Of a stretch of 64,000 bases of DNA, positions 38,501 through 46,611 are shown one piece after another; position 1 is the first letter of the stretch, and the number at the start of each line of letters is the position of its first letter. Position numbers and translations under genes: made by a program. The stretch comes from Streptomyces sp. NRRL WC-3618. GTDB lineage: Bacteria; Actinomycetota; Actinomycetes; Streptomycetales; Streptomycetaceae. The notes under the pieces are model-generated. The model was given only the letters and a program-made list of their open reading frames with translations. It did no database searches and was not told the DNA's origin. Location: contig NZ_LGDW01000259.1 in assembly GCF_001280005.1 (NCBI RefSeq), positions 1 to 64,000 on the forward strand, given 5' to 3'.

Positions 38501-40605
38501 GTGCGCCGCTGGGCCGAGGTCGTGATCTTGTCGAGGCGCTTGCGGGTCCAGAAGGACGGACCGGCGTTCCAGCACTTCTTGCCGGACTCGCAGCGCAGGT
38601 CGGCCGGGGTGTCGAACCAGGGCCGGTAGTTACGCGGGTCCTTGGACGTGAAGTTGTCCTCGGAGCAGGTGACGTCCTCGACGGTGTAGCAGCGCTCCTT
38701 GACGCTGAAGCCGACCCGGGCCGGGGCGGCCTTCGTGAAGACGCTGTCGGCGCGCTGGCCGTAGTCGATGTGGTCGAGCCAGCCGTCGCGGTCGTAGACG
38801 ACCGGGTCCTTGAAGTTGAAGTTGCGGGCGTAGTAGTTCTGGTCCTTGTTCCACCACAGCGACATGGCGTTGCCGTGGACGTCCTCGACGTAGTCGAGAC
38901 CCCAGCGCCACCCCTGCGTGCAATAGGAGTTGGTCCAGTCGGTGGTTGTCGGGCCCTTGTAGCAGTCCTCGTTCGCGTGGTTGCCGTAGACCGGGACCGT
39001 GAGCACCGAGCGGGTGGTCGGGTCGTCGGCGGCGGTGCCGTGGTCGGACCAGCCGGGCAGCTTGTTCTTGCCGAAGTGGTACTTCGTGCCGTCCTTGGTG
39101 GTGACGACCCAGTACTCGCCGTCCTTGGCGCCGTTGCCGGTGTTCTCGCCCTTGACCAGCTGGACGGTGGAGCCGTCGCCGTTGGCCGTGAACCACTTGC
39201 CGGTGGGCTTGCCGTCGGCGCCCAGCGGGCCCTTGGTCGCGTCCCAGACCAGCTCGGTGGTCAGGCCGCCGAGCGAGAGGGTGGCGTTCTCCGAGCCCCA
39301 GCACAGGTCCGCGGTGCGGTGGGTGGAGTTGTTGGAGCCCGCCTTCTTGGAGTCCTGGCGGCAGTTGGCGTACGTACGGGTGATGGAGCCCGCGTTGTAG
39401 TCCCAGCCGTCGCCGATCCATGAGGCCTGGTTGTTCGTGGACGAGGTGTGGCCGTCGACGGACTGCGAGGAGTACGCCAGGCCGACCTTCGGCATCAGTC
39501 CGCCGGCGGTCTCCGGGGTCTGCACCTGGTACGAGTAGGTGAAGGCGCCCGAGGACGAGCCCGACGCCCAGGAGCCGGAGGACAGCAGCGGCGAGGCCGT
39601 GAAGTCACCGGACGCCGACGAGCCGGTGTCGAGACCACCGATGGCGGCGCCGCCGTTCGCGGCGACCGCGGGCTGGACGCCGTCGCGGAAGGAGGCCTGG
39701 GAAGCGCGCGCGGCTTCGGCGGGCACGAAGCCCTCGCCGACGAGGCTGGAGACCGGGACGCTGCCGCCGAGGATCTTGCGGGTCCTCGCGTTCTTGGCCG
39801 CGGTGGACCTGGTGGGCGCGTCCTTGGCGGCCACCGTCCGCACGGTGCTGCGCAGCCGCTGGAAGTTCCGCTTGCCGTTCCTGACGTCCTTGTCCCCCTG
39901 GGAGACGGACATCGTGGTGACACCGCCGCCGTCGGCGCAGTCGCCCTCGGTCGGGGCGGAGTAGACGCACTCGGGCAGCAGCATCAGACCGAAGCGGTCG
40001 GCGGCCTGCGGCCCGTAGAGGTCGGCGAAGCCCGTGGTGTCGATGCTGATCGCCACTTCGGCGGCCGGGTCGACGGTGGCCGGCGGGGTGACTTTCATGA
40101 CGATGCCGGAGACGCCCGCGTCCTGCGAGGTCGTCTGTGGTGCCACGCCCACGGTCCAGTTGCCGGCGAGGCCGGCCGGGTCACCGCCCGCCGGGACGCC
40201 GATGGCGACCGGCAGGTTGTTGCTGACCGGCTTGGTGGTGCCGGGCGCGTCGCCCGTGGAGAGGGTGGCGCTGCCGGTACCGGAGGTCCACGGCGCGACG
40301 GCGCCGGGGGTGTACGGGTCGACCGGGTTCTCCGGGGCCAGGGTCAGGGTCTTGTCGGCGGCCTCGTCGCCCTCGACCTCGGTGGCCTCCGGCAGGTCCG
40401 GGAGGTCGACCTTGGCGATCGACTTCTCACGGCTCATACCGGGGTCGGGGACGGCCAGCGCCTCCCCGCCCAGGCTGGTCACGGTCAGGGTCGAGGACAG
40501 CAGAAGAACGGTCGCCGTGCGGCTTCGCCGCCGGCGCCTTCGTTGTGACTCCGTCAGGGCTGGGCGTCCATGCCTCAGCCATGACAGCGGACCTGAAGCA
40601 CGCAT
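32530..40605 (-). CDS. Secreted RHS polymorphic toxin with internal ricin-type lectin, HINT protease and nuclease-like toxin tip
   Basis: A 2691-aa protein. The N-terminus has a basic stretch (SQRRRRRRSRTA) and a hydrophobic signal segment (TVLLLSSTLTVTSLGGEALAV) for export. A SpvB/VCBS-like region, then many YD/RHS repeats (YEYDANGQ, YDPLGRL) fill residues about 300-2150. A ricin-type beta-trefoil (LADKCLDLKSG, NWCLQP, SNLCLAVQG) sits inside them at about 1873-2015. The core ends GRFLSADQMLDLNDPLQSNG. A Lys/Ala-rich helix and Gly/Ser linker precede a HINT autoprotease at about 2414-2562 (starting CNSFVPGTRVLM, ending VLVHN). The last 129 residues form the toxin: E-x-K, DITDFDIV and VIQVKTG fit a PD-(D/E)xK nuclease. 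GGGAG lies nine bases before the ATG. Confidence 0.88.
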   Translation of the reverse strand: MRASGPLSWLRHGRPALTESQRRRRRRSRTATVLLLSSTLTVTSLGGEALAVPDPGMSREKSIAKVDLPDLPEATEVEGDEAADKTLTLAPENPVDPYTPGAVAPWTSGTGSATLSTGDAPGTTKPVSNNLPVAIGVPAGGDPAGLAGNWTVGVAPQTTSQDAGVSGIVMKVTPPATVDPAAEVAISIDTTGFADLYGPQAADRFGLMLLPECVYSAPTEGDCADGGGVTTMSVSQGDKDVRNGKRNFQRLRSTVRTVAAKDAPTRSTAAKNARTRKILGGSVPVSSLVGEGFVPAEAARASQASFRDGVQPAVAANGGAAIGGLDTGSSASGDFTASPLLSSGSWASGSSSGAFTYSYQVQTPETAGGLMPKVGLAYSSQSVDGHTSSTNNQASWIGDGWDYNAGSITRTYANCRQDSKKAGSNNSTHRTADLCWGSENATLSLGGLTTELVWDATKGPLGADGKPTGKWFTANGDGSTVQLVKGENTGNGAKDGEYWVVTTKDGTKYHFGKNKLPGWSDHGTAADDPTTRSVLTVPVYGNHANEDCYKGPTTTDWTNSYCTQGWRWGLDYVEDVHGNAMSLWWNKDQNYYARNFNFKDPVVYDRDGWLDHIDYGQRADSVFTKAAPARVGFSVKERCYTVEDVTCSEDNFTSKDPRNYRPWFDTPADLRCESGKKCWNAGPSFWTRKRLDKITTSAQRRTDTAARQVVDEYQLKQSFAKLLTGPNTALWLESVQRTGYARNGSTDASVTLNTVRFEPNAEDMPNRVKAVHASRPGFSRLRIGRVVNEYGGETVVTYKKIDGDCLTGDLPLLDQRPGETRDAAMARLQAQLKTNNRLCYPSFWNPDPEVEDIDWFHKYVVDTVEELPNIDGDFTTRTEYAYKNPAWKLAEAEFTKKSQRTYSQFAGVEQTTVLTGPVNEDGAPDTADQRSKSVTRFFRGLGDTVSVKDITGAEIAKDEEPFAGRIAEELSYTDSTKADSDWLTRSITKPAATELARRDRDDGLSPLRAWRVTEPEETAYTKSSGTNTDDPRTVRSVRTTTTYDPTYGLPTLVESLGDATKTGDESCTKSEYTHQTDRNLIGLSKQVLVSPTTCASANWSDLSTLTGATRTAYDGGTYGAALAAGSRGLATETWSLNGTGTGFQTNGTRGFDEVGRVVRQTDPDQLTQPSPKSSTISYVSEGPATGQVFKVITTNLLGHSQIQELEPGRSTTLKTTDANGHVSEAKYDPLGRLAEAWAPGRTPGSGVPDFRAVYTIPAEETDPDDSKIKIRKPPYVTTYTRGYENRIETSVTLYDGLGRERQNQEEADNDSGWLITDTLYNNSGDVYQTNNAYLTDEARPGELFTPVSDTAVPNITRYTYDGLGRVLQETPYMKYVDPISKESMSKAYPERAVRYEYGEDWSKVIQPAGDSSYRVYTDATGRTIRTDTFNPAAPGGFTSTRYEYDANGQVAKATPAADPTHPWTWTYDHNGRMETSTDPDAGTTRTEYDARGRVLTTANARGVKVWNGYDELSRPKQQRLTGSTGPLLADFTYDTAPGGKGMPATATRYTDTLAYTQSIGGYTRDYQPTSTTVSLPQSIVDTWGFAKDYTYDYSWSDNGMLEEQTVPAVGKFTSEKLVVRYNKDGNPLSISGKDWYGSETAYDAYGQVLQSTLGAQPYRVWTQASYDEGTGELKEQSVYREKSGAGADTSVVGGNLVSNRAYTYDPAGNVTSIQEKSVGIEERQCFVYDPMGQLKSAWTSGDQANCTTPKKADGTLNVAAGKDNSGYWQEYEYDLLGNRKQLTEKDLTGATGKDAVSTYAYGKADGTQPHTLTKVTKNYTTPAGAQVKAEATRLYELTGETKSVTSIQNGDKQDLTWTPDGKIDRITGAGSGGRTPYVGLADKCLDLKSGIAAANQPIQLYACNATVAQNLKFTPTPAPSGGTQSDPNRGALSFYDNWCLQPTANTVGSAVQIQKCGTTSAQVTAQELRRGATGQLTHIASNLCLAVQGANSANSTPIVLATCDSTSAQLWQPQNDTRHIYGADGNRLLTIKGKQATLHLDEAEVTVQQGGVLVSTQRTYTAPGGAVMRYASGTGGETLVAQTSDHQGSVYTEVALNGTMPVRIRKQDPFGNERGTASANLQSHKGFLGKTRDDASGYQPLGARLYDPVVGRFLSADQMLDLNDPLQSNGYAYAQNNPVTYSDPTGLAINLSASEKAAALAGAGLSPAQVAQAQSTMGKSLTSVILAVAWETLKDFIGINDAMACFGGDMWSCGSIILDAIPWAKLGKIPSVLKAINRTIDAIQAFKAAKRAAEAVLKAAKAAEAAALRAKKLAIEKAKREAAQRAKKKAAEAAKRRADAAAAAKRKTGNPAQKQAQAKAAPKSSSHSGGGGRSSGGGKGSGGGGGGKSGGSSRSNGGTSGSGGSGKAADSPGCNSFVPGTRVLMADGSTKAIEKVRTGDKVIATDPTTGETRVQTVTAEIRGKGLKRLVRLTVDSDGRAGSKTARITATAEHPFWVPELGRWLDATDLEPGQWLRTSAGTHVQITGVQRWTALDTTVHNLTVGDLHTYYALAGAAPVLVHNDSCPTGGGSGNSPTYVGTPKDPGVPRLVDEIEARYPGHVVAVEIKIVGADGKDITDFDIVTRNAVIQVKTGGGSGSKKDHQRYESATDYPVISFIWPSKKLKPSVVRGQEQLGQMVTTDLDELLAVIAP

Positions 40606-41051
40606 ACGCGTCGACTCCCACCCCTGGCAGTTCGTTCAAATGACGAGGTGCGCAAACACCAAAAAACACACGCCTGGCTCAGGCGCGTGCGTGCGCACTC
40701 TCCGTCATGTCCGCCACACAATTCAAGATCGGCCGAGGGTCCGAACCGGCCTCGGAAGTGATCTGAGCCACGGGGTGAAACGGTCCGGATCATGCTGTCC
40801 GTGAACTATCGGTCAGATCGGGTAAGTCGCTCGATGATGATCAATAGGGCTCCAGAAATGCCTTGAAATCAGGCGCACCTGACACACCGCCACACCTCTT
40901 TCGTAAGTTCATAACAAACACTTAACTTCTTCATACATGGACGTGATACGGCGAATGTGTGATCGTATGCGCGCCTTCTGCCCCACGGCCTGCCGAACGG
41001 GGCTGTCTGTGCTGCCCTCAATCCGCTTGGTTCCCACGGGAGTAGACCGCC
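40606..41051. promoter_or_regulatory. Divergent region between the RHS toxin and FG-GAP protein genes
   Basis: These 446 bases are distinctly AT-richer at 40810-40945, for example GATGATGATCAATAGGG and CATAACAAACACTTAACTTC, so promoters for both genes probably lie there. Short frames inside have no protein-like features. A hairpin with a T-tract lies in the leader of the toxin (separate entry). I cannot define exact promoter boxes. Confidence 0.5.
40661..40690 (-). terminator. Leader hairpin with U-tract ahead of the RHS gene (attenuator-like)
   Basis: On the minus strand CACGCGCCTGAGCCAGGCGTG folds into a stem (CGCCTG pairing with CAGGCG, extended by flanking pairs with one bulge) with a 3-base loop. 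TGTTTTTT follows at once. This is the shape of an intrinsic terminator, yet it stands 56 bases upstream of the toxin start, inside the expected 5' leader. It could attenuate transcription of the toxin or insulate it from upstream transcripts. Confidence 0.6.
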
Positions 41052-44000
41052 GTGACCGCGCCGCCCCGATATCTCAGCCCCTTCGTGCGCACGCGCACCC
41101 GGCTGTCCCTGACCCTCGGCCTCGTGCTGGCCGCCCTGACCGCCGCCCTGCTGCCCTGGTGGCACCCGGCCGACTCCACCCCGGCCGAGGCCGACGGCGC
41201 CACCAACTCCACCGACGCCACCCCCGCCTCGACGGGACCACGCGACGAGGCCGCCGCGATGGCCCAGGCCCGGCGCACCGGCAGGCAGGTGCTCGTCGAC
41301 ACGGCCACCACGGCCACCACGCTGACGTGGGCACTGCCCGACGGCCACCTGAAGAGCCGGATCACGGCCACCCCGACCCGGGCGAAGAACGCCAAGGGGA
41401 AGTGGGCGCCGGTCGACAACACCCTCAAGCGAACCGCCAAGGCACCCAAGGGCCTTGGCATCGCCCCCGGGAACCCGGTCGTACCGGTGCGCTTCGCGAG
41501 CGGCACCCTCCGAAAGGCCCGCGCCGACCGCTCGTTCGCCCGTACCGGGACCCCGGGCGAGACCGTGCTGGCCGAGGTCGGCCTCGGCGGCCACACCGTC
41601 GCGTACACCTGGCCGGGCCCCCTGCCCGAGCCGGTGCTCGACGGACCGCGCGCCCTCTACTCGGAGGTGCTGCCCGACGTCGACCTGCTGCTCGTGGCCC
41701 GCGAAGAGGGCGGCATGGCGCAGGTCCTGATCGTCAAGACCCCCGAGGCCGCACGGAACAAGGCGCTCGCCACCGTCTCGTACGGGCTGCGCTCGGACAC
41801 CGCCGTGTTCCGGCGGGACACCAGGGCCACCCGGGTCCAGGTCCTCGACAAGGGCGGCAAGGAGATCGGCTCGATCCCGACCCCGTTCGCCTGGGACTCC
41901 AGCGGCCGTGACCCCGAGCTGCCCCCGGGCACCCCGAACCGTACGGCGGTCGCCACCCCGGCCGACGTGCTGAAGCTGTCGGGCCTCACCGGCGTCGAGC
42001 CCGGCGCCAAGTCCGCGCCCCTCCCCATCAGCCTGGACGGCGCGAACACCGGCACCGCCCGCCTGGAACTCGGCTTCGCCGCCACCGGTCTGGCCGGCCG
42101 CGCGGACGTCACCTACCCGGTCTTCGTCGACCCGCCGCTGAACCCCGGCTGGGACGCCTGGACGGTGGCCTACAAGCCGTACCCGAGCACAAGCTTCTTC
42201 AACGGCACCAACTTCTCCTCCGGCACCTCCGACGCCCGCGTCGGCCACGAGAGCGACACCGGCGGCACCGCCCGCTCGTTCTGGCGCATGGACTGGTCGA
42301 GCGCCATCAAGGGCGCGGAGATCAAGTCCGCGACCTTCAAGGTGCTCAACAACCACTCCTGGTCCTGCACGACCCGCGAGTTCCAGATCTGGCGCACCGG
42401 CCCGATCTCGTCCGGCACGACGTGGAACGCGCAGCCGAGCTGGTCCGACGAACTCCAGCGCAAGTCCTTCGCGCACGGCTGGTCGAGCTCCTGCCCGGAC
42501 GAGTACGAGGCCTTCAACGTCAGGGACGCCGCCCAGTACGCCACGGACAACGGCCACTCGACCCTCACCCTCGGCATGCGGGCCAGCAGCGAGTCGGACA
42601 CCCAGACCTGGCGCAAGTTCCGGGCGACCTCCGCGACCGTCGAGGCCGTCTACAACCGCAAGCCGAACGAGCCCACCGACGGTGAGACCGTCCCCGGCGG
42701 CGACTGCGTCATCGGATCCCCGGGCCGCACGGTCGGCAAGAGCAACCTGACCCTGAAAGCGAAGGCCACCGACCCCGACGGCAACCTGAAGGGCCTGCGC
42801 TTCCGCTTCTGGAAGGCCGGCACCACCGCCCCGACCGGCGTCCTGGCCACCAACCTCAGCAGCGGCTGGGCCTCGACGATCATCCAGTCGACGTCCCTGG
42901 AGGACAAGGCCACCTACTACTGGGACGTGCGCGCGGAGGACTCCGACACCCCGACCTCGGCGGTCTCCAGCTACTTCCCGCCCGGCAGCACGTCGTGCGC
43001 CGTGACCATCGACGGTTCCGGCCCCCCGACGCCGGTCGTCACCAGTGACGTGTGGCTGCGGTCCACCTCGGACGGCGCCACGTGGGCGACGGTGAACTTC
43101 GGTGAGACCGGCCCGGTCACCTTCTCGTCACCGGGCGCGAAGAAGTTCACCTGGGCCTGGGGCGGCGTCGCCCCGGTCCCGGTCAACGCCGACACCAACG
43201 GCAACGCCACCGTCCCCGACCTGCAACCCCCGAACGCCGGCCCCAACACCCTCCAGGTGTACGCCTACGACAGCCTCGGCAACCCGAGCGCGCGCACCGA
43301 CCACACGACGTACGTCCCGCCGAAGGAGAACGCCGACGCCCCTGGCGACACGGGCGGCGACGGCACCCCCGACCTGCTCGTCATCGACGCGGACGGTGTC
43401 CTGCGAACGTACCCGGGCCAGCCGGACGGCGAGCTGTACGGCCAGCTGACCTCGTCGTACACCAGGGCCGCCGACGGCAAGGCGACCCTCAACCCGCCGG
43501 GCCACTGGTACGACGCCGCCTCGACCCTCGGCAACAAGGCCGCGCTGATCGCCCACTACCAGGACACCTACCCGGGCGACGGCACCACGGACCTGTTCGC
43601 CCGCACCCCGGACGGCGGCTTCTGGCTCTACCCCGGTGACGGCTACGGCTCGTTCGACGTCGCCCACCGGATGAAGATCCGCCTGCCGTCGAACGCCCCG
43701 GCGCCGTCCACCTGGATCCAGCTGAAGGCCCTCGGCGACATCACCGGCGACAAGCTGCCCGACCTGGTCCTGCGCAACGCCGCCGGCCTGTGGGTGCTCT
43801 CCGGCTACACCGGCGCCAGCATCCAGACGGCGACACAGCTGAACGCCGACGCCTGGGCCCGCCGCGATGTCGTCAACCTGGCCGACATGAACAAGGACGG
43901 TGTGGCCGACCTGCTCTGGCGCAACCTGGACAACGGCAACATGTACCTCCGGCGGGGCAAGCCGGGTACGGCGGCGGGCAGCGTGGACCTCAACTCGCTG

Positions 44001-44237
44001 ATGCTGGCCACGAGTGCCGTCAACGGGGACGAGCCGTTCGGCAACAGCTGGACGGAGGCCAACGTCAGCACGGCGGTCGGGATTCCGGACATCAGCAATG
44101 ACGGAATCCCGGACATCTGGGCGCGGTTCGCGTCCGACGGGCACATGTCCGTCTACCACCCGTCGACCACCAACACCAACGGTCCGGTCAAGACGGTCAT
44201 CGGGTCCGGGTGGAACGACAAGTTGGCCTTCGGGTGA
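41052..44237 (+). CDS. Secreted FG-GAP/VCBS-repeat protein divergent from the RHS toxin
   Basis: A 1061-aa exported protein. After RTRTRLSLTLGLVLAALTAALL (signal segment, residues about 12-34), residues 60-350 are a beta-rich region seen with RHS proteins in Streptomyces. About 360-540 is a DNRLRE-like stalk (SARSFWRMDWSSAIKGAEIKSATFKV-type region). About 540-750 are Ig/fibronectin-like modules. The last 300 residues contain FG-GAP repeats with calcium-loop motifs (GDITGDKLPDLVLRN, LADMNKDGVADLLWRN, DISNDGIPDIWAR). The start is a GTG. It may help display or deliver the RHS toxin, or bind surfaces; that link is from position only. A strong terminator follows. Confidence 0.75.
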   Translation: MTAPPRYLSPFVRTRTRLSLTLGLVLAALTAALLPWWHPADSTPAEADGATNSTDATPASTGPRDEAAAMAQARRTGRQVLVDTATTATTLTWALPDGHLKSRITATPTRAKNAKGKWAPVDNTLKRTAKAPKGLGIAPGNPVVPVRFASGTLRKARADRSFARTGTPGETVLAEVGLGGHTVAYTWPGPLPEPVLDGPRALYSEVLPDVDLLLVAREEGGMAQVLIVKTPEAARNKALATVSYGLRSDTAVFRRDTRATRVQVLDKGGKEIGSIPTPFAWDSSGRDPELPPGTPNRTAVATPADVLKLSGLTGVEPGAKSAPLPISLDGANTGTARLELGFAATGLAGRADVTYPVFVDPPLNPGWDAWTVAYKPYPSTSFFNGTNFSSGTSDARVGHESDTGGTARSFWRMDWSSAIKGAEIKSATFKVLNNHSWSCTTREFQIWRTGPISSGTTWNAQPSWSDELQRKSFAHGWSSSCPDEYEAFNVRDAAQYATDNGHSTLTLGMRASSESDTQTWRKFRATSATVEAVYNRKPNEPTDGETVPGGDCVIGSPGRTVGKSNLTLKAKATDPDGNLKGLRFRFWKAGTTAPTGVLATNLSSGWASTIIQSTSLEDKATYYWDVRAEDSDTPTSAVSSYFPPGSTSCAVTIDGSGPPTPVVTSDVWLRSTSDGATWATVNFGETGPVTFSSPGAKKFTWAWGGVAPVPVNADTNGNATVPDLQPPNAGPNTLQVYAYDSLGNPSARTDHTTYVPPKENADAPGDTGGDGTPDLLVIDADGVLRTYPGQPDGELYGQLTSSYTRAADGKATLNPPGHWYDAASTLGNKAALIAHYQDTYPGDGTTDLFARTPDGGFWLYPGDGYGSFDVAHRMKIRLPSNAPAPSTWIQLKALGDITGDKLPDLVLRNAAGLWVLSGYTGASIQTATQLNADAWARRDVVNLADMNKDGVADLLWRNLDNGNMYLRRGKPGTAAGSVDLNSLMLATSAVNGDEPFGNSWTEANVSTAVGIPDISNDGIPDIWARFASDGHMSVYHPSTTNTNGPVKTVIGSGWNDKLAFG

Positions 44238-44262
44238 TCTGATCCCTTCCGGGCCCGTACAA

Positions 44263-44312
44263 GGGTGAGCCTCCGGTGCCGCTTCTCGGCGCCGGGGGCC
44301 CACCCCTTTTTC
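44263..44312 (+). terminator. Intrinsic terminator after the FG-GAP gene
   Basis: GGGTGAGCCTCCGGTGCCG at 44263-44281 pairs, with only a few mismatches, to CGGCGCCGGGGGCCCACCC at 44287-44305 across the loop CTTCT, and TTTTT follows after one C. It probably also ends the convergent minus-strand oxygenase transcript. Confidence 0.88.
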
Positions 44313-44318
44313 GTGGGG

Positions 44319-45539
44319 TCAGTGAGCCTTGGGCCGGGTGGAGACCGTCGCGGTGGGCGGGGTCCACCGGTGGGTGCGGGGCGGCGCCTCGGAGATGCCG
44401 TACTCCTTCTTGAGCTGTTCGGGGATGGCGTAGTGCATGACCCGCCCGCGCGTGAGGGAGGACAGCTGGAGGACGGTGGTGAGGTGGCCGAGGCGGTCCA
44501 GGGCCCAGGCGCCGAGGGGGGAGCGGTCCTCGACGGTCTCCAGGACGCCGAGCAGGTGGGGGACGGCCTTGACGACCGTGTCCCAGTTGGTGCGGGGCAC
44601 CTGGAGCCAGTCGGCGCAGGTGTCGCCGACGAGGTGACGGATCAGCGCGGAGACGATCGGGTCGAAGAGAGTGCCGGGTACGACTTCCTCGTACAGGTCG
44701 ATGAGCTGTCGGGTCAGATGGGTGCCCTCCTCGGAAGGGCCCATGTGCCGGATCATGTACAGGTCGAGGAACTGGCGGGCCTCGTCGAGGGACTTGGGGA
44801 CGGCGTCCTGGTCGACGCCGAGCATCGCTCCGACGACCCGCCAGGCGTAGAAGTACGCGTCGGCGCCCTCGGCGGACATGTGGATGCCCAGGCGGTGCAG
44901 GGAGTCCAGCACCAGCATGGAGAAGAACATCTGCCCGCCGATCATGTCCTCCTGGCAGATCGGCGTTCCCAGCGTCCCGGTGTCCCAGCGGTTCTCGCGT
45001 ACGAGGTGGTGGCGGATGGAGGCGTGCAGGAGACGGACCTTCTGGGCGGCGGGGATGAAGCGGCCGCCGGCCTCGAAGGCGTCGGGACGCATCAGGTACA
45101 CGGTGAACTGGCCGGTCTCCGCCATCCGTTTGGACGGGTACTTCAGCCCGTGGGTGGCCGACAGGAGCTTCGCCACGTGCGGGACGACGTAGCAGGCGGG
45201 CATGGAGGCGAAGGACAGGGCGGTGGAGATGTGCACGTTGTTGTCGATGAAGAACAGCCGGGCCTTCTCCATCTCCCCCCAGTCGACCCAGGCCGGCGGG
45301 ACGCTCGTGGCCTCGAGGTACTCCCGGGCGACATCGGGCAGCCCGTCCGGCAGGGGAGCGCCGGCGGTGGAGACGTAGCGCATGAGGGCGTTGAACTTGC
45401 CCACCTCCCCGCGTGCGAAGAGTGCGGCGACGGTGGCGTCGGCGAGTTCGTCACCGGCCTGGCGCAGAGGGTCCATCGATGCCTCGGTGTAGATCACGGC
45501 AAGGTCCTTGTCTTCAGCGGACTTCAACGGGGCGTCCAC
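44319..45539 (-). CDS. MpaB/latex-clearing-protein family oxygenase
   Basis: A 406-aa protein of the DUF2236/MpaB group. The region QKVRLLHASIRHHL (His172) followed by GTPICQEDMIGGQMFFSMLVLDSLHRLGI matches the heme-binding core of latex clearing proteins, where that His is the proximal ligand. No Tat or Sec signal is seen, unlike secreted rubber oxygenases, so it probably acts inside the cell. It is the last gene of a three-gene operon with a polyprenyl synthetase. The simple reading is oxidative cleavage of a double bond in a prenyl product made by its neighbour, but the substrate is not shown. Confidence 0.75.
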   Translation of the reverse strand: MDAPLKSAEDKDLAVIYTEASMDPLRQAGDELADATVAALFARGEVGKFNALMRYVSTAGAPLPDGLPDVAREYLEATSVPPAWVDWGEMEKARLFFIDNNVHISTALSFASMPACYVVPHVAKLLSATHGLKYPSKRMAETGQFTVYLMRPDAFEAGGRFIPAAQKVRLLHASIRHHLVRENRWDTGTLGTPICQEDMIGGQMFFSMLVLDSLHRLGIHMSAEGADAYFYAWRVVGAMLGVDQDAVPKSLDEARQFLDLYMIRHMGPSEEGTHLTRQLIDLYEEVVPGTLFDPIVSALIRHLVGDTCADWLQVPRTNWDTVVKAVPHLLGVLETVEDRSPLGAWALDRLGHLTTVLQLSSLTRGRVMHYAIPEQLKKEYGISEAPPRTHRWTPPTATVSTRPKAH

Positions 45540-45555
45540 GTCGGGCGGGTGGGAG

Positions 45556-46611
45556 TCAGGACAGGCGGATGGTCGCCGAGTGCGCCAGCGCGGTCAGGGC
45601 GGTGGCGGCGTACGGGGGTGTGTCGAGCTCGTGGAGGGCGCCGAGGGCTTCCTCGACCCGCGCGGTGATCATGTCCTCTACGCGGTCGGGTGTCTTCAGC
45701 CGGCTCATCACCTCCCGTACGGCGTGCAGGGCCTCCCCGTCCGCGTCGCGCCGGCCCAGGAGGGCGCGCAGTTGCTCCCGGTCGCCGTCACCGGCGGTAC
45801 GCCAGGTCTCCGCGAGCAGGGCCGTGGGCCGTTGGCCGCGTACGTCGTCGGCGTTGGCCTTGCCGGTGCGTTCCGGGTCGCCGAACAGGCCGATCAGATC
45901 GTCCCGCAGCTGGAACGCCTCGCCCAGCGGCAGCCCGTAGGCGGAGTAGCCCTCGCGCAGCCGCTCGCCCGCCCCGCCGAGAGCGCCGCCGATCAGCAGG
46001 GGGTGCTCGACGGTGTACTTGGCGGTCTTGTAGCGGATCACCTTCAGCGACGCCGTGACGTCCGGCTCGGCTCCGGTGTGCAGGATCTCCAGGCACTCGC
46101 CCGCGATCAGCTCCCGGGCCAGCACCGACCACAACGGGCGGGCCCGGGCCAGATACGCGGCGGGCAGACCGCTGGTGGTGAACAGCTGCCCGGCCATGCT
46201 CATCAGCAGATCGCCCACCAGCATCGCCAGCGACCTCGCGGTGGCTACGGCACGCGGGCGACGGCGTACGGCACCGCGCAGAGCGACATGCGGGGTGGGC
46301 CGGCCGTGCCGTAACGGGCTGTCGTCGATGAGGTCGTCGTGCACGACGGCTGCGGCATGGACCAGCTCCATGGAGGCCGCCGCCCGTACGAGCGCCTCGC
46401 TGTCCGGCTGTCCCGCCGCGCGCCAGCCCCAGTAACAGAACGCCGCCCGCATCCGTTTGCCGTCCGCTACAGCGGCCTCCAACTGCTCGGCCACCGGGCC
46501 GAGGAGCGGGTCGATCGCCGCGAACCGGTCGGCCTCCTGGGCGACGAACGGCTGTAACACCTCGTCGACGCGGGCCTTGAACGCGGTCGGTTCCCACCGG
46601 TCATACGTCAT
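45556..46611 (-). CDS. Polyprenyl (FPP/GGPP-type) synthetase
   Basis: A 351-aa trans-prenyltransferase. The first Asp-rich motif is VVHDDLIDDSPLRHG (Asp92, Asp93, Asp96), and the second is FQLRDDLIGLFGD near residue 225, where the third Asp is replaced by Gly, as is common in actinobacterial members. GKRMRAAFCYW provides the isopentenyl diphosphate-binding Lys-Arg region. It condenses isopentenyl diphosphate with an allylic diphosphate; chain length cannot be fixed by eye. Its start overlaps the small upstream gene by 11 bases, and the oxygenase gene follows after 16 bases. Confidence 0.9.
   Translation of the reverse strand: MTYDRWEPTAFKARVDEVLQPFVAQEADRFAAIDPLLGPVAEQLEAAVADGKRMRAAFCYWGWRAAGQPDSEALVRAAASMELVHAAAVVHDDLIDDSPLRHGRPTPHVALRGAVRRRPRAVATARSLAMLVGDLLMSMAGQLFTTSGLPAAYLARARPLWSVLARELIAGECLEILHTGAEPDVTASLKVIRYKTAKYTVEHPLLIGGALGGAGERLREGYSAYGLPLGEAFQLRDDLIGLFGDPERTGKANADDVRGQRPTALLAETWRTAGDGDREQLRALLGRRDADGEALHAVREVMSRLKTPDRVEDMITARVEEALGALHELDTPPYAATALTALAHSATIRLS

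Noticed and set aside
36199..39423. 1074-aa plus-strand frame opposite the RHS toxin
   Set aside because: Composition is almost only Val, Gly, Arg and Leu, as expected from the complement of RHS codons. The minus-strand frame has all the family motifs.
40427..40793. Short minus-strand frames in the RHS leader as leader peptides
   Set aside because: They overlap the toxin start or the hairpin without ribosome-binding sites or regulatory codon runs, so translation is not supported.
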